Source of the DNA: Eupeodes corollae
Taxonomy: Eukaryota > Arthropoda > Insecta > Diptera > Syrphidae
Assembly (NCBI RefSeq): GCF_945859685.1
Contig: NC_079147.1
Coordinates: 65,440,946 to 65,504,945, forward strand
Length of the DNA stretch: 64,000 bases
Reading direction: 5' to 3'
The notes under the pieces were generated by a model. The model saw only the letters and a program-made list of their open reading frames with translations. It was not told where the DNA came from and did not search any database. A program made the translations under genes and the position numbers. Shown here piece after piece: positions 9,702-19,592 of this stretch (position 1 is the stretch's first letter; every line of letters begins with the position of its first letter).

Positions 9702-12700
9702 AAAAAGGGAATACAATTTTAAGACTCCTTATTGACACCGGAGCAACTAATAGTCTTTTGCGGGAACAAGATTCTCCAAAAGAATTTACAAAATGGCGTA
9801 CCAATCCCATGACAATACGGACAGCAGGAAACCCTATAATAGTAAAAAAAGATGTAATAATACCAAAAAACAGATTTGCACTATCTGTAAAAAATGATTG
9901 TGAATTCCAAGTGCACACCTTCAATGAAGAGTATAATGGAATAATTGGAAACAATATTTTGATTCCAAATGATGGAGAAATAAATTACAAAAATAAAACA
10001 TTGAAATTGAATGACGAAATCATTCCTTTATTCTTCAGCGAAAATGAAGAAAAGGAATATGAGAAGACAATCAATTATTTTAATCAAATAAAACCTGTAG
10101 ACTCCATATTAAATAATGAAGTGAAAAAGGATCTGCGAACAGATCACTTAAACAAAGAAGAAAAACAAATATTATATAAATTAATAAAAGAATGCGACGG
10201 AGCATTTTATAAAAAGGGTGATGATTTAACTTTTACAAATCATGTAAAACATAACATCCCAACGGAAGATAACTCTCCCATATACACAAGGATATACAGA
10301 TATCCTGAGATCCACAAAAAAGAAGTGGATAGGCAAATAAAAGAGATGCTTGAATCAAAAATAATTCAACATTCTACTTCGCCTTATAACGCCCCAATTT
10401 GGGTCGTTCCTAAAAAAGAAGACCACGCTGGTAATAAAGAGTGGCGAATAGTAATAGATTATAGAAAGTTAAACAATGTTACTAAAGAAGATAAATATCC
10501 TATTCCAAACATGGATTCGATATTAGATAAGCTAGGACAAGCAATATATTTTACAACGTTAGATCTAACAAAAGGATTTTATCAAATAGAAGTTGAAGCT
10601 AAAGATAGGGAAAAAACAGCATTTAGTACATTAACGGGACATTATGAGTTCGCAAGAATGCCATTCGGTTTAAAGAATGCACCTGCAACTTTCCAAAGAC
10701 TCATGAATGAGGTCTTGAAAGATTACATAGGAAAAATATGTTACGTTTATTTAGATGACATCATAATATTCTCCTCTAGCCTACAAGAACATATGGATTC
10801 ACTCCATAAAATCTTATTGACACTCAAGAATGCAAATCTTAAAGTATCACTAAATAAATCTGAGTTTCTACGAAAAGAGACAGAATTTTTAGGGCATGTA
10901 GTAACCCCAAATGGTGTAAAACCAAATCCAAAGAAAATTGAAACTATAAAGAATTTTCCTATCCCAAAAACAGTAAGAGAAATACAAAGCTTTCTAGGAT
11001 TAACAGGATACTATAGAAAATTTATGGATGACTATGCAAAAATAATTAAACCTTTAACTTTATGCCTAAAGAAAAACAGCAAAATAAATATAAATGATCA
11101 CGATTACAAAGAATCTTTTCATAAATTGAAAACTTTAATGACTAACGATTTAATAAATAGACACCCTGACTTCTCAAAAGAATTTACACTAACAACTGAC
11201 GCAAGCAATTTTGCTATTGGAGCCGTGTTAAGTCAAACACATGGACCTCTCAGTTTTGCCTCAAGAACACTTAATAAACATGAGTGCAATTACAGTACAA
11301 TTGAAAAGGAATTATTAGCAATAGTTTGGGCAACGAAACAATTTAGACATTACCTATACGGTAGACAATTCATTATTAAAACAGATCATAGACCTTTAGT
11401 ATGGTTACACAATTTAAAAGAGCCAAATACCAGACTCCAACGATGGAAAATAAAATTAGAAGAATACGATTTTAAAATTGAATATATCCAAGGCAAAGAG
11501 AATAAAGTAGCAGATGCACTTTCCAGAATCAAAATAGAAGACAATAAAGTCATATTACATAACCAAGATGAGTTAGCAACACAGCATAGTGCTGAATCAG
11601 ATAGTTCACATCTTATTCCTATTAGTGAAAAACCGGTTAATTTATTTAATCGACAAATAATTCTTGAAATCAATGAAAATGATCATCAAGAAATTTTGTA
11701 CCCACATGTTGGAAAAAGAAGAATAACATTCAGTAGAAAAGAATATAAAGAAGAAGCCTTTATAAACATAATAAAAGAAGTAGATACAACAATACTAAAT
11801 TGCATATATGTCAAAGATGACGAAATATTTAAAAAATTCCAAGATATATGGAAAAAGGAAAATAAATTAAGTAATAAAATATTACAAAGAAGCATGATTA
11901 TATTAAAAGATATAAAAGAGTTAGAAGCAAGAGAAATTATATTAAGAAATCATAAAAATCATAATCACGCAGGAATCGAAAAAATATTCTTAGAAATAAA
12001 ACGAGAATATTATATGCCGAACCTTAAAAATTCAATTAATAAAATAATAAACAATTGCTCAACATGTATGGCAAAAGCAGAAAGAAACCCAATTAAACTA
12101 CCTTACGAAAAAACAGAGACTCCAAAGAGTCCTAACGAACACTATCATATCGATATATGGTTTGTTAATAAAAAAGAAAAATATATATCATGTATTGACA
12201 AATTCTCTAAATTTGCAGCAATTGAACCAATCAAAACAAAAACTTATGTAGACGTAATAAACGCTCTCACTAGAATATTTTCATACATGAAGAAACCAAA
12301 TAAAATTACTCTCGACAATGAAAACGCATTTGTATCAGAAACATTTAAGAACTTTTTAGAAAATAACAACATAATCATACATTATTGCACAGCTAATAGA
12401 CACACCGGAAATTCCGATGTAGAAAGACTTCATAGCAGTCTAAATGAACATATGAGAATCTTACAGCAATTACAACTATCCAATGAAGAAGATATACCAA
12501 TAAAGCACGCTACAAAAGCACTTGAATCTTACAATAACGTAATCCATTTAACTACCAAAGAAAAACCAATCGACGTTCACTTTAATAAAATTGACAACGA
12601 AATAATCTATAAACGAATTGAAGAAAATAAAATAAAAATATTAAATAAATTAAACATTAATAGAAAAGATGTAAGCATAGACGAAAATTATGCGAAGGTA

Positions 12701-13006
12701 ACAGAACAAGAGAAAATAAAAAACAAAATCGTACCTAAACATAAAAAGGTGAAAGTTATTAATAAAACTGATAAAAAATACACGTTACAAGAAGGAAATA
12801 GATTTAAAAAAATTCCTAATCGCATTCTTCATAAAGATCAATTTAGGAAGAAGAAAAAATATCAACAAATAAAATCTTCCAGTTTCAGATCCAATAAGGA
12901 TATTGCATCAAATGTTGCAACCCATGGCGATAATGCAGAAAATAATTATAATAATGATGATTACGATAACCCTCAACCAAGTACGAGCAGAATTGGAAGT
13001 CATTGA
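9656..13006 (+). CDS. pol: Pol polyprotein: protease, reverse transcriptase, RNase H, integrase
   Basis: Read in the -1 frame relative to gag, made as a Gag-Pol fusion; the frame is open from 9620 to the TGA ending at 13006. Domains in order: aspartic protease with LIDTGATNSLL (active-site Asp at 9734); reverse transcriptase with WRIVIDYRKLNNVT, TTLDLTKGFYQIEV, ARMPFGLKNAPATFQRLM and the catalytic VYLDDIIIFSSS (10745-10780); RNase H with LTTDASNFAIGAVLS (Asp at 11198) and a later KTDHRPL; integrase with an HHCC finger (Cys pair at 12056 and 12065) and a DDE core (Asp 12152, Asp 12314, Glu 12422, the last two 35 residues apart). No chromodomain. The C-terminus is Lys-rich and overlaps the start of env by 95 bases. 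All catalytic residues are present and no stop interrupts it, so it may be functional. Confidence 0.95.
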   Translation, partial: FSAFCLGISLPYIKLEKGNTILRLLIDTGATNSLLREQDSPKEFTKWRTNPMTIRTAGNPIIVKKDVIIPKNRFALSVKNDCEFQVHTFNEEYNGIIGNNILIPNDGEINYKNKTLKLNDEIIPLFFSENEEKEYEKTINYFNQIKPVDSILNNEVKKDLRTDHLNKEEKQILYKLIKECDGAFYKKGDDLTFTNHVKHNIPTEDNSPIYTRIYRYPEIHKKEVDRQIKEMLESKIIQHSTSPYNAPIWVVPKKEDHAGNKEWRIVIDYRKLNNVTKEDKYPIPNMDSILDKLGQAIYFTTLDLTKGFYQIEVEAKDREKTAFSTLTGHYEFARMPFGLKNAPATFQRLMNEVLKDYIGKICYVYLDDIIIFSSSLQEHMDSLHKILLTLKNANLKVSLNKSEFLRKETEFLGHVVTPNGVKPNPKKIETIKNFPIPKTVREIQSFLGLTGYYRKFMDDYAKIIKPLTLCLKKNSKININDHDYKESFHKLKTLMTNDLINRHPDFSKEFTLTTDASNFAIGAVLSQTHGPLSFASRTLNKHECNYSTIEKELLAIVWATKQFRHYLYGRQFIIKTDHRPLVWLHNLKEPNTRLQRWKIKLEEYDFKIEYIQGKENKVADALSRIKIEDNKVILHNQDELATQHSAESDSSHLIPISEKPVNLFNRQIILEINENDHQEILYPHVGKRRITFSRKEYKEEAFINIIKEVDTTILNCIYVKDDEIFKKFQDIWKKENKLSNKILQRSMIILKDIKELEAREIILRNHKNHNHAGIEKIFLEIKREYYMPNLKNSINKIINNCSTCMAKAERNPIKLPYEKTETPKSPNEHYHIDIWFVNKKEKYISCIDKFSKFAAIEPIKTKTYVDVINALTRIFSYMKKPNKITLDNENAFVSETFKNFLENNNIIIHYCTANRHTGNSDVERLHSSLNEHMRILQQLQLSNEEDIPIKHATKALESYNNVIHLTTKEKPIDVHFNKIDNEIIYKRIEENKIKILNKLNINRKDVSIDENYAKVTEQEKIKNKIVPKHKKVKVINKTDKKYTLQEGNRFKKIPNRILHKDQFRKKKKYQQIKSSSFRSNKDIASNVATHGDNAENNYNNDDYDNPQPSTSRIGSH
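12888..12889 (+). promoter_or_regulatory. Candidate 3' splice site for env RNA
   Basis: TCTTCCAGTTTCAG ends at 12888 inside the pol frame, 23 bases before the env ATG at 12912. The pyrimidine-rich lead and AG fit an acceptor. Joined with the donor at 8553 it would give an RNA whose first ATG is that of env. A second AG (about 12941, GATAATGCAG) is possible but lies after the env ATG. Confidence 0.45.
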
Positions 13007-14505
13007 CTTAAATAAGGGAAATGGATTCACTTTAATCCAACTAGAAGAATATCCACTAATAGAAAGTTACGATACTATAATTCATATTATAAATCTAACT
13101 GAATATGAACAAAATATAGAAATTATGGAAAGGAATGTTAAAAGAATTCCAGAAGAAAATGACAGCTTTATTAGGAAAATGTCAAAAATACGAAAAGAGT
13201 TTGAAGTACTCTTACCCCATCCTAAATCAAATAGACAAAAAAGAGGATTAATAAATATTTTAGGAACAGGTATGAAATTTTTATACGGAACCATGGACGA
13301 CAATGATCGCCATGATATCGAAGAACATCTAAAAATAATAGAAACAAACAATCATAATGAGATAACAAATTTAAACAAACAAATAATAATAAATGAAAAA
13401 TTTAATAAACAAATCAAAATACTTACTGAAACTTTAAATAATGAAACTAATAACATAATTAAAAGAATCAATACATTTGTAGAAAGCTACGATTACGTAA
13501 AAGATATAGCTAAAATACAGTACGAGATAAAGTTAAGAGAAAACCTCGAATATTTACATGAAGACATAGAAAAAATAAAAGAAATAATAATGACTTCAAG
13601 ATTAGGAATACTCAGCAGAGATATTTTAACTGTAGAAGAAATAGATAAATACGGCATTAATATAAATAACTTGGAAGAGTTAAAACTCAGTTTAGCCCTA
13701 TATAAAACAAATATTATATTTATAATTAAAGTACCCAAATATACAAATGAACTGTATAAAAAGATATACGTTCAAACCCATTCCAAATAAGGATAGTAAT
13801 TCCCAATTAAAAATACACAAACACCTTTATCTGACAAAAGATCAAATAATATATGACAGTACTAAATATGTACAAAATTTAACCAAAATAAATGATGATT
13901 GTATAGAAAATATACTTAAAAAGTCAATGAATTGTAAGCTTATAAAAAATATAAATGAACAAGTATTAGAAATAGGAAATAATAATCTTGTATTAATTAA
14001 TGTAAAATTACAAGAACTTAATCAAAATTGTAATAATCAAAAAATTAAAATTAAAGGTAACTACCTTATTAGATTTGAAAATTGTAAAGTGAAAATAAAC
14101 AATAAATCGTATGAAAGGAAAAATTATAAGCATGAGCTTTTAATTCCTAATACAATATTGGATATAAATTATACTAAAATTGAAGAATTAACTTTTGAAG
14201 AATTAAAATACCAAAATATAAACAATTTAAAAGAAATACAAGAATTGAAATATAGTCATAAAAAGTCAAGTTTCAAAATATATTTTATCATTTCATTCAT
14301 TTTAATAATTGTAATAATTTATGTTTATCTAAAATTAAAAAGTAAGAAAAGGAAGATAATAAATAATGTAAATCTTCCAACGGTCAATTTCCGACCCTTA
14401 GAAGAATCTAAAGAGGGGGGTGTTATATCCAAGCACACTTGTGCGCCCCAACAAATTTCAAACAAAGATAAACCCACGCAAAATCTTGACTTCAAATTCA
14501 ATTAA
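12912..14505 (+). pseudogene. env: Env glycoprotein gene, split by a frame change
   Basis: Envelope protein of the errantivirus, related to the baculovirus F-type fusion proteins by family knowledge. The first frame runs from ATG 12912 to a TAA at 13788-13790; the second continues in the +1 frame from about 13747 to 14505. The first frame has a hydrophobic signal peptide (cleavage expected near VRA-ELE), a furin site RQKR (13233-13244) and, right after it, a glycine-rich fusion-peptide-like stretch GLINILGTGMKFLYG, then long heptad-like helices. The second frame has several Cys, one strong membrane segment (about 14278-14335) and a Lys-rich cytoplasmic tail whose last 28 codons lie in the 3' LTR. 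The frame change falls between about 13750 and 13785, next to a short A run. Because the LTRs are identical, it is either a very recent mutation or a sequencing error. As written the first product lacks its anchor. Confidence 0.85.
14410..14420 (+). promoter_or_regulatory. Polypurine tract
   Basis: AAAGAGGGGGG directly abuts the 3' LTR. It resists RNase H and primes plus-strand DNA synthesis. It lies within the second env frame. Confidence 0.9.
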
Positions 14506-14898
14506 ACACATTGTAATAATTCTTCAAAGATGATGCAACGATAATAAACATAAATTGCATATCAGCACTTCTTGGCCTTCAGCCTTGTGCAAGAGTATCA
14601 AATGGATATCAAAAGTATTTGACAATATTGAATCATTGCATCATCCGCAGTCAAACAAAGGTTTGCTGCGTTAGCATATTAATAATATAAAAGGGATCTC
14701 CAGATCTCTTTCTAGTTTAGTTTTTTCACAAGTTTATCAACGTATAGCCGATGATTTCCCCCGACCAACGGTAAGGGATCTGACGCTTAAATAAAAGTGT
14801 TTTAAATTAAAATAAAACGGTCTTTTATTTCGGTTGCCCTGTTCCCAGAACAGGAAGAAAGATTTTTTTTGAATCTTTGAGAAAACTCAATTAAAATT
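14421..14898 (+). repeat. 3' LTR, 478 bp
   Basis: Same length and, by eye, same sequence as the 5' LTR at 7335-7812. The env frame ends inside it at 14505. Poly(A) signals AATAAA at 14790 and 14811 are well placed for 3' processing of the full-length RNA. Confidence 0.95.
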
Positions 14899-14902
14899 GA
14901 TA
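14899..14902. repeat. Right target-site duplication GATA
   Basis: Matches the four bases at 7331-7334 that precede the 5' LTR. Confidence 0.85.
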
Positions 14903-16016
14903 CATATAGGTACTAAGAGGGAAACAATTACGGTTTTCATATAATAAGCTCGTCAAATGATCCTTCGAGTAAAATGTTATTTGACTTTCGCGTGACATCA
15001 GATACACACACACACACACACATAAGACTTAACCAAACTCCCGGCCATCCTACCTCGTATTTTGTTTTCGTTTGCACTTTGCAGAAATGGTGGCACATCA
15101 ACTCTTCCTATTTATTGATTTAGGTAACAAAACAGAACACAACAGCAGAAATAAAAAAAAACGTAGTCAGTCTGCAAATGTTGTAAATGTAAACTGCCAC
15201 TTTATCCTTCAGCACATGATGAAGAAAAAAATAAAATGTATGAAGGGCTTGAGAGGAAAAAGTTTCTTTTATTCTCAAGTAGTTGCCTCCTTGAAGTCAG
15301 ACAGTGGCAAATGCACGTATTTGTCGCGCGGAACACGGAACTCTTTGATTTCTTCTTCTTATTCTTCTTTTTGTTTTGGATTTTATTTTATTTTATTTTC
15401 CGTATAACGGTTTATAGCGCAGAAGACATTGCTTGCTGTTGCTTTTGCTGTTATAGCTATTTTTCGAAAGTATTTATTTCTGCAGGAAAAATAAAGAGGA
15501 AGTTACAAGCGAGTTGCTTACTCTTGCCAGAAGGAAGTTAAAAATAAATTGGATGTTTACCTTGCAGGGAATAATCTTTCTTCAAGGAGTACAGGTATAT
15601 AAGACACAAGGAGCGGTCGTGGTAAACTGCAACAGTTTTAAAAGAAATTTAAAGCTCAAATGTTCAGTATAGATATCTCTTATTATGCAATGCTGTTTTG
15701 GTTTCTCAATTTGTACCTAGTTGAAAAATATTTCATTTAAATATGTTTTGGCTACAGGAAAATGAACTTGTACAAAGGCACCTAATAAATACAAGGATAT
15801 TTTGAATAATAATTTTGTTTACTTTTATGTGGATTAAGGATCTTGCTTCTCTTAGACTATCCTCTTTCCTAGGTGTATAGGTCGACTTAACAAAGTTCAC
15901 TAAAAGAGCTTACAACTAATAAAGTTAAGCTTGGAATTTCTGTGAAATTACAGTTTTTCAATAGGAAATGTTGATTTTTCTATCTACTCTATTTTGTTAT
16001 TAGGTGTACCTCGCAA
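14903..16016. other. Gene-free DNA with a CA microsatellite
   Basis: A (CA)n run lies at about 15004-15022. The two overlapping plus-strand frames at 15072-15541 are Lys/Phe-rich low-complexity translations with no motif. No gene is supported. Confidence 0.4.
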
Positions 16017-18237
16017 GTGAGAGGACTTTCGAATTTTAATAGTTGCATTTACATCTGTCAGATATGTAGACTGTCACTTATTCAATTTTTAGTTTTATTA
16101 CTGTTTAGAACCAACGTAAACGATTTAAGGACAACGAACTTCGCATACGTGCAGCCGAAAAATTTGCTGAACTTCCAAATTGCTATAAAGCAGATATCAC
16201 AACTTTCCATACAATGCAATGAGATGGACCAAGCTGCTACGGAGAAAACCAACAATGCTTATTTGGATGCGGATTTGTCATTATAGCCAGACTAAGGTAA
16301 CAAGTCTTCAGCTTTAAGTGCATCAACGAGCGCCTCATAACTATCCGCATCAAGACTGAAATCACCAGCATTAACCTAATACGCGCACACGCCCCACAGA
16401 AGAAGACGATGACAACACTGCCCTGTCTTGGATATAAAAGTTGTCATGAGCAATGCCTTCTAGGGCTACTACGACATATGCAAAGCCCAGGCCTGCAGAG
16501 AGTGATAATGCCCGCTCTCTCCGTTGGAGTTAAATGAAGGACCCAGTCCATCAGATTGAAGGTGCATGAAGGTGACTTAGTAGCCAAATAGAAAAAAACC
16601 AGCTGCGAAGCATCAACAAGCCTCGGATACGGACGGATTTATTGTTGACAACCCTCGCAAACGAATTAAGAACAACGAACTTTGGATATTAACATGCAAT
16701 GTTAGGTCCCTTAACAGACCACATATAGCCGAAGAATTGATGGGGCCTTAAACTGATATAAAGCAGACCTTACCACCATCCAGGAAATGGGATGGGATGG
16801 GCCGGCAGAAAGAGAATGCGACATTTATTAAAAAAAACCAACAGCACTTACATCGATGTGGCTTTGTCATTGGAGCCAGACTTAGGCAACAAGTCTTGAG
16901 CTATAGGTGTATCAACGACTCTTGACCATTCGCATCAAGGCTAAATTTGGCAACATTAGCCTGATATGCGCTCACACCCCCACAGAAGAGAAGGATTACA
17001 AAACAAAATATATGTTCTTCGAGCTCTTAGACAAAACATATGAGCAGTGTCCTAGCTACATTATTAAAATTGTCCTGGGCGATTTAATGCTAAGCTAGGA
17101 AGAAAAGACATCTTTGGTGGAATAATCGGGAAAAACAGCTATTCACGACAACTTTAACGATTCAGGTGTTTTCCGAACCTCAATATATAAAAAGGAACTT
17201 GGAAGTCTCCAAATCAATCTTCAACTCAGTTGACCATATTGCAATCGAAGCTAGACACGCTGCCAGTATAATGGATGTCTAAACTTTCCGAGGAGCTAAG
17301 ATCGACTCGGACCACTTCTTCATTGTAGCCAAAGTAGCATTTCGGGTTTCCAGACCCCAAAAAAAAAAACAGGGATATGCTGGGAGGAGATACAATGGCA
17401 AACGGCTGTAATCGCTAGAGATTTCCAAATCCTTCTCCGACCAAAGCACGGGTAACCTCTCCAAAAGTTCTCTGTTCCCAAAAAAATGTATCAAAACAAG
17501 TGGTAACATTGCCAAGATGCAATCACGGAAGCCGACTCTGATGTGCTTGGATTAAAACAGCCACCAACAACATAATACCTGGTTTGATGCGGAATGTCCG
17601 TAGGAAAATGCAGCCAAACAACAGGCGCGCAAAGTGGTGCTGGCGCTGCATAGAAAAACGAGAGCTGCTCATGAGCTCTAAGAGCAGAAGAGGCGAAAAG
17701 AACACTGACTTCTCAGAAGGAAAAAGAGAGAGCATGAGAAGCGTGCGATCGATTATATGAGAGGTTCAAAAACATAAATTTAATTCTAAATTTTTAAAAG
17801 CAGTTAAAATATAAAATACACAAGTACCTCGAATCGAAGACTGCAAAGACGAGTGGAACCATTATAGTAGAAATAGTAGTCAATGCTGAGGATATGGAAG
17901 GACCACTTCTAGAGGCTTTTTAACGCTGTCAACGAACCAAATTCCGCTGTCAATTAGGATAATCCAATTAATTTAGAATCCCGTCTTCCCAACTTTGACG
18001 AAGTAATGATTGCCATTTGTATGCTGAATTCTAACAAAGCCGCTGAAGCAGATGGCTTGAATGCTCAGCTCTTCGAAGAAGAGAGAAATAATTTGGTTAG
18101 GAGCATGCACCAACTTATCTGTAAGTTATATGGTGGGAAGAAGGGCATGCTTTCTTCTGACCGTAAAAGGAACCTCAGTATTGTTTTCCCGATGCTGAAA
18201 AAAGGAGAAGGTGAATGCCCATTGTGAACAATTTGTT
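16017..18237 (+). mobile_element. RTE/BovB-like LINE, 5' part: endonuclease and start of reverse transcriptase (copy 1, segment 1)
   Basis: Plus strand. About 16680-17300 translates as an apurinic-type endonuclease in pieces: LWILTCNVRSLNRP, CGFVIGARLRQQVLSYRCIN, FRGAKIDSDHFFIVAKVAFR. Then come the linker pieces WFDAECP and QQARKVVLALHRKTRAAHEL, and at 18007 the first reverse transcriptase block, NSNKAAEADGLNAQLF followed by LVRSMHQLICKLY. This layout is typical of the LINEs often annotated in animals as craniofacial-development-protein-2-like, which derive from RTE/BovB elements. Many stops and frame changes. Endonuclease motifs occur twice (16017-16430 and 16650 onwards), so the 5' part is duplicated or two copies adjoin. 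Continues after an insertion at 19359. Confidence 0.65.
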
Positions 18238-19358
18238 CCTTGTTCTTCAGTTCTATATTTAAAATGAATAGCATTCCATTTATTTCCGACCAGTGCAAAA
18301 TTCGATTGAGATTATCATTTAGTTCGCTTATTTCATTCTTTACAAGACCTAAAGGAGAACTCTTGCACAATTGGACAACATCAGCATACATATCAATGGA
18401 GCAGTTTACAAGACATGAGGGAAGATCATTAATGTATATAACAAAGAGTAGTGGTCCCATAATTGATCCCTGTGGGCCACCCTTCTTTATAGGCAAGCAG
18501 TCAGAAATACAATAACCAACTGCAACTGCTTGAGATCTACCTTGAAGGAATGCATTTATGACATTGATGAGAACTTAAACTGCTCTTTAAGTTTTTTGCA
18601 TAATATACTTTGGATCACAGCATCAAATGCTTTAGAAAAATCTAATAATGCGAGAAAAGCAATGTTGTCACTATCTACAGATTGTCTTATATCTTCTACA
18701 ACATTTATTAGGGCTGTTGTACAGCTATGCCTTGGAGGATTGCCAGACTGGTTTAGGCAAAGTAACCGATTTGTATGAAGAAATGTTCGTATCTGTCCAT
18801 TCAAAATTTTTTCAAATACTTTTGATAAGAAGGGCAGAATAGCAATAGGCCTGAATTCATCTTTGTTCTTGGGAATAGGAACAATTTTTACATATTTCCG
18901 AGCAGTAGGAAAAACACCATTCATAAGAATGGTATTAAACAAGTGCGTTATATACCTAAGAACATAAGGAAAAATAGCCTTTACAAAAACTGGATGTATA
19001 TTATCGAATCCGACAACATTTAATTTAATCGATAAAAAACTTTCTAAAACATCAGACTGTAATGAGTATTAAAAAGATCAACTATATTGTCTTGTAAGTA
19101 AAAGCAGTTTGATCATCTACTGAGGTCATTCCATACACTCTGAACCATTGAAATACTCTCAAGTGTTCTTCAATTAGCTGAGTTATATTTATGTTCTTGA
19201 AATCACTATAGCTATAGTTCAAACTTTTTACTATTGGCTCACAGTGGATAAGGTCATGGCGAGAAAAGCATGAAGCAGAAAGCTGGTTGAAATGTAGCAA
19301 TTTATATAAATGACTTACAAAAAATATATCAAGGGTACAACTATCCTTGTCAGTAACG
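18238..19358 (-). mobile_element. Jockey-like LINE fragment inserted in the RTE-like LINE, minus strand
   Basis: Minus-strand reading from 19358: TDKDSCTLDIFFVSHLYKLL and SRHDLIHCEPI (end of the endonuclease domain), then VKIVPIPKNKDEFRPIAILP, NQSGNPPRHSCTTALINVVE, ALLDFSKAFDAVIQ, KKGGPQGSIMGPLLFVIYIN and MYADVVQLCKSS, where the usual catalytic YADD reads YADV. It ends at about 18250 without the rest of the reverse transcriptase and without a poly(A) tail. So both ends are missing, which simple 5' truncation does not explain. RTE-like sequence continues on each side. Confidence 0.75.
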
Positions 19359-19592
19359 TTTAAGACCAGGAAAGTCGATAGTCGATCAAATATTCATATT
19401 ACAGCTTTTCCTGAAAAAAAAAACCAGCAACAAATTTTGACACCCAATATCTCTACATCGATTTCAAGGCCGCATATGACAGAATCTGTGTAGCGAAATG
19501 TTTTGTATAGGCAATGGAGAATTCGAGCTGGTCCATTAAGGTTGGAAACAACTTAACAGAAAATTTTAATGTTAAGAAAGATGTAAGACAAT
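19359..19592 (+). mobile_element. RTE/BovB-like LINE, middle part (copy 1, segment 2)
   Basis: The start translates, with a small frame change, as the block F(R)PGKSTIDQIF, followed by YLYIDFKAAYDRICVAKCF at about 19450-19500 and NVKKDVRQCDG at its end. These blocks come directly after those at 18190-18237 in the family order, so this is the same element after the jockey-like insertion. Confidence 0.65.

Larger units (their letters stand above)
7335..14898 (+). mobile_element. Near-intact errantivirus (Ty3/gypsy class, 17.6/297-like) with gag, pol and env
   Basis: A 7.56-kb LTR retroelement bounded by two 478-bp LTRs and a GATA duplication. In order: 5' LTR, tRNA-Ser primer site, leader, gag, pol in the -1 frame, env, polypurine tract, 3' LTR. 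The env gene with a furin site places it among the insect errantiviruses; the tRNA-Ser primer site, total length and lack of a zinc knuckle in Gag suggest the 17.6/297/ZAM group. The LTRs show no difference that I can see, so insertion is recent. gag and pol are open; env is split by one frame change. The element lies in gene-free DNA and is not nested in another transposon that I can recognise. Confidence 0.95.

Noticed and set aside
9736..9758. Starting pol at the TTG at 9758
   Set aside because: That start would remove the protease active site at 9734; the -1 slip at 9653 explains the open frame upstream.
11386..13738. Several minus-strand frames of 70-95 codons over pol and env
   Set aside because: Antisense of intact, motif-bearing frames; no motifs of their own.
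15072..15541. Two overlapping frames of about 100 codons
   Set aside because: Lys-rich then Phe-rich low-complexity translations in spacer DNA.
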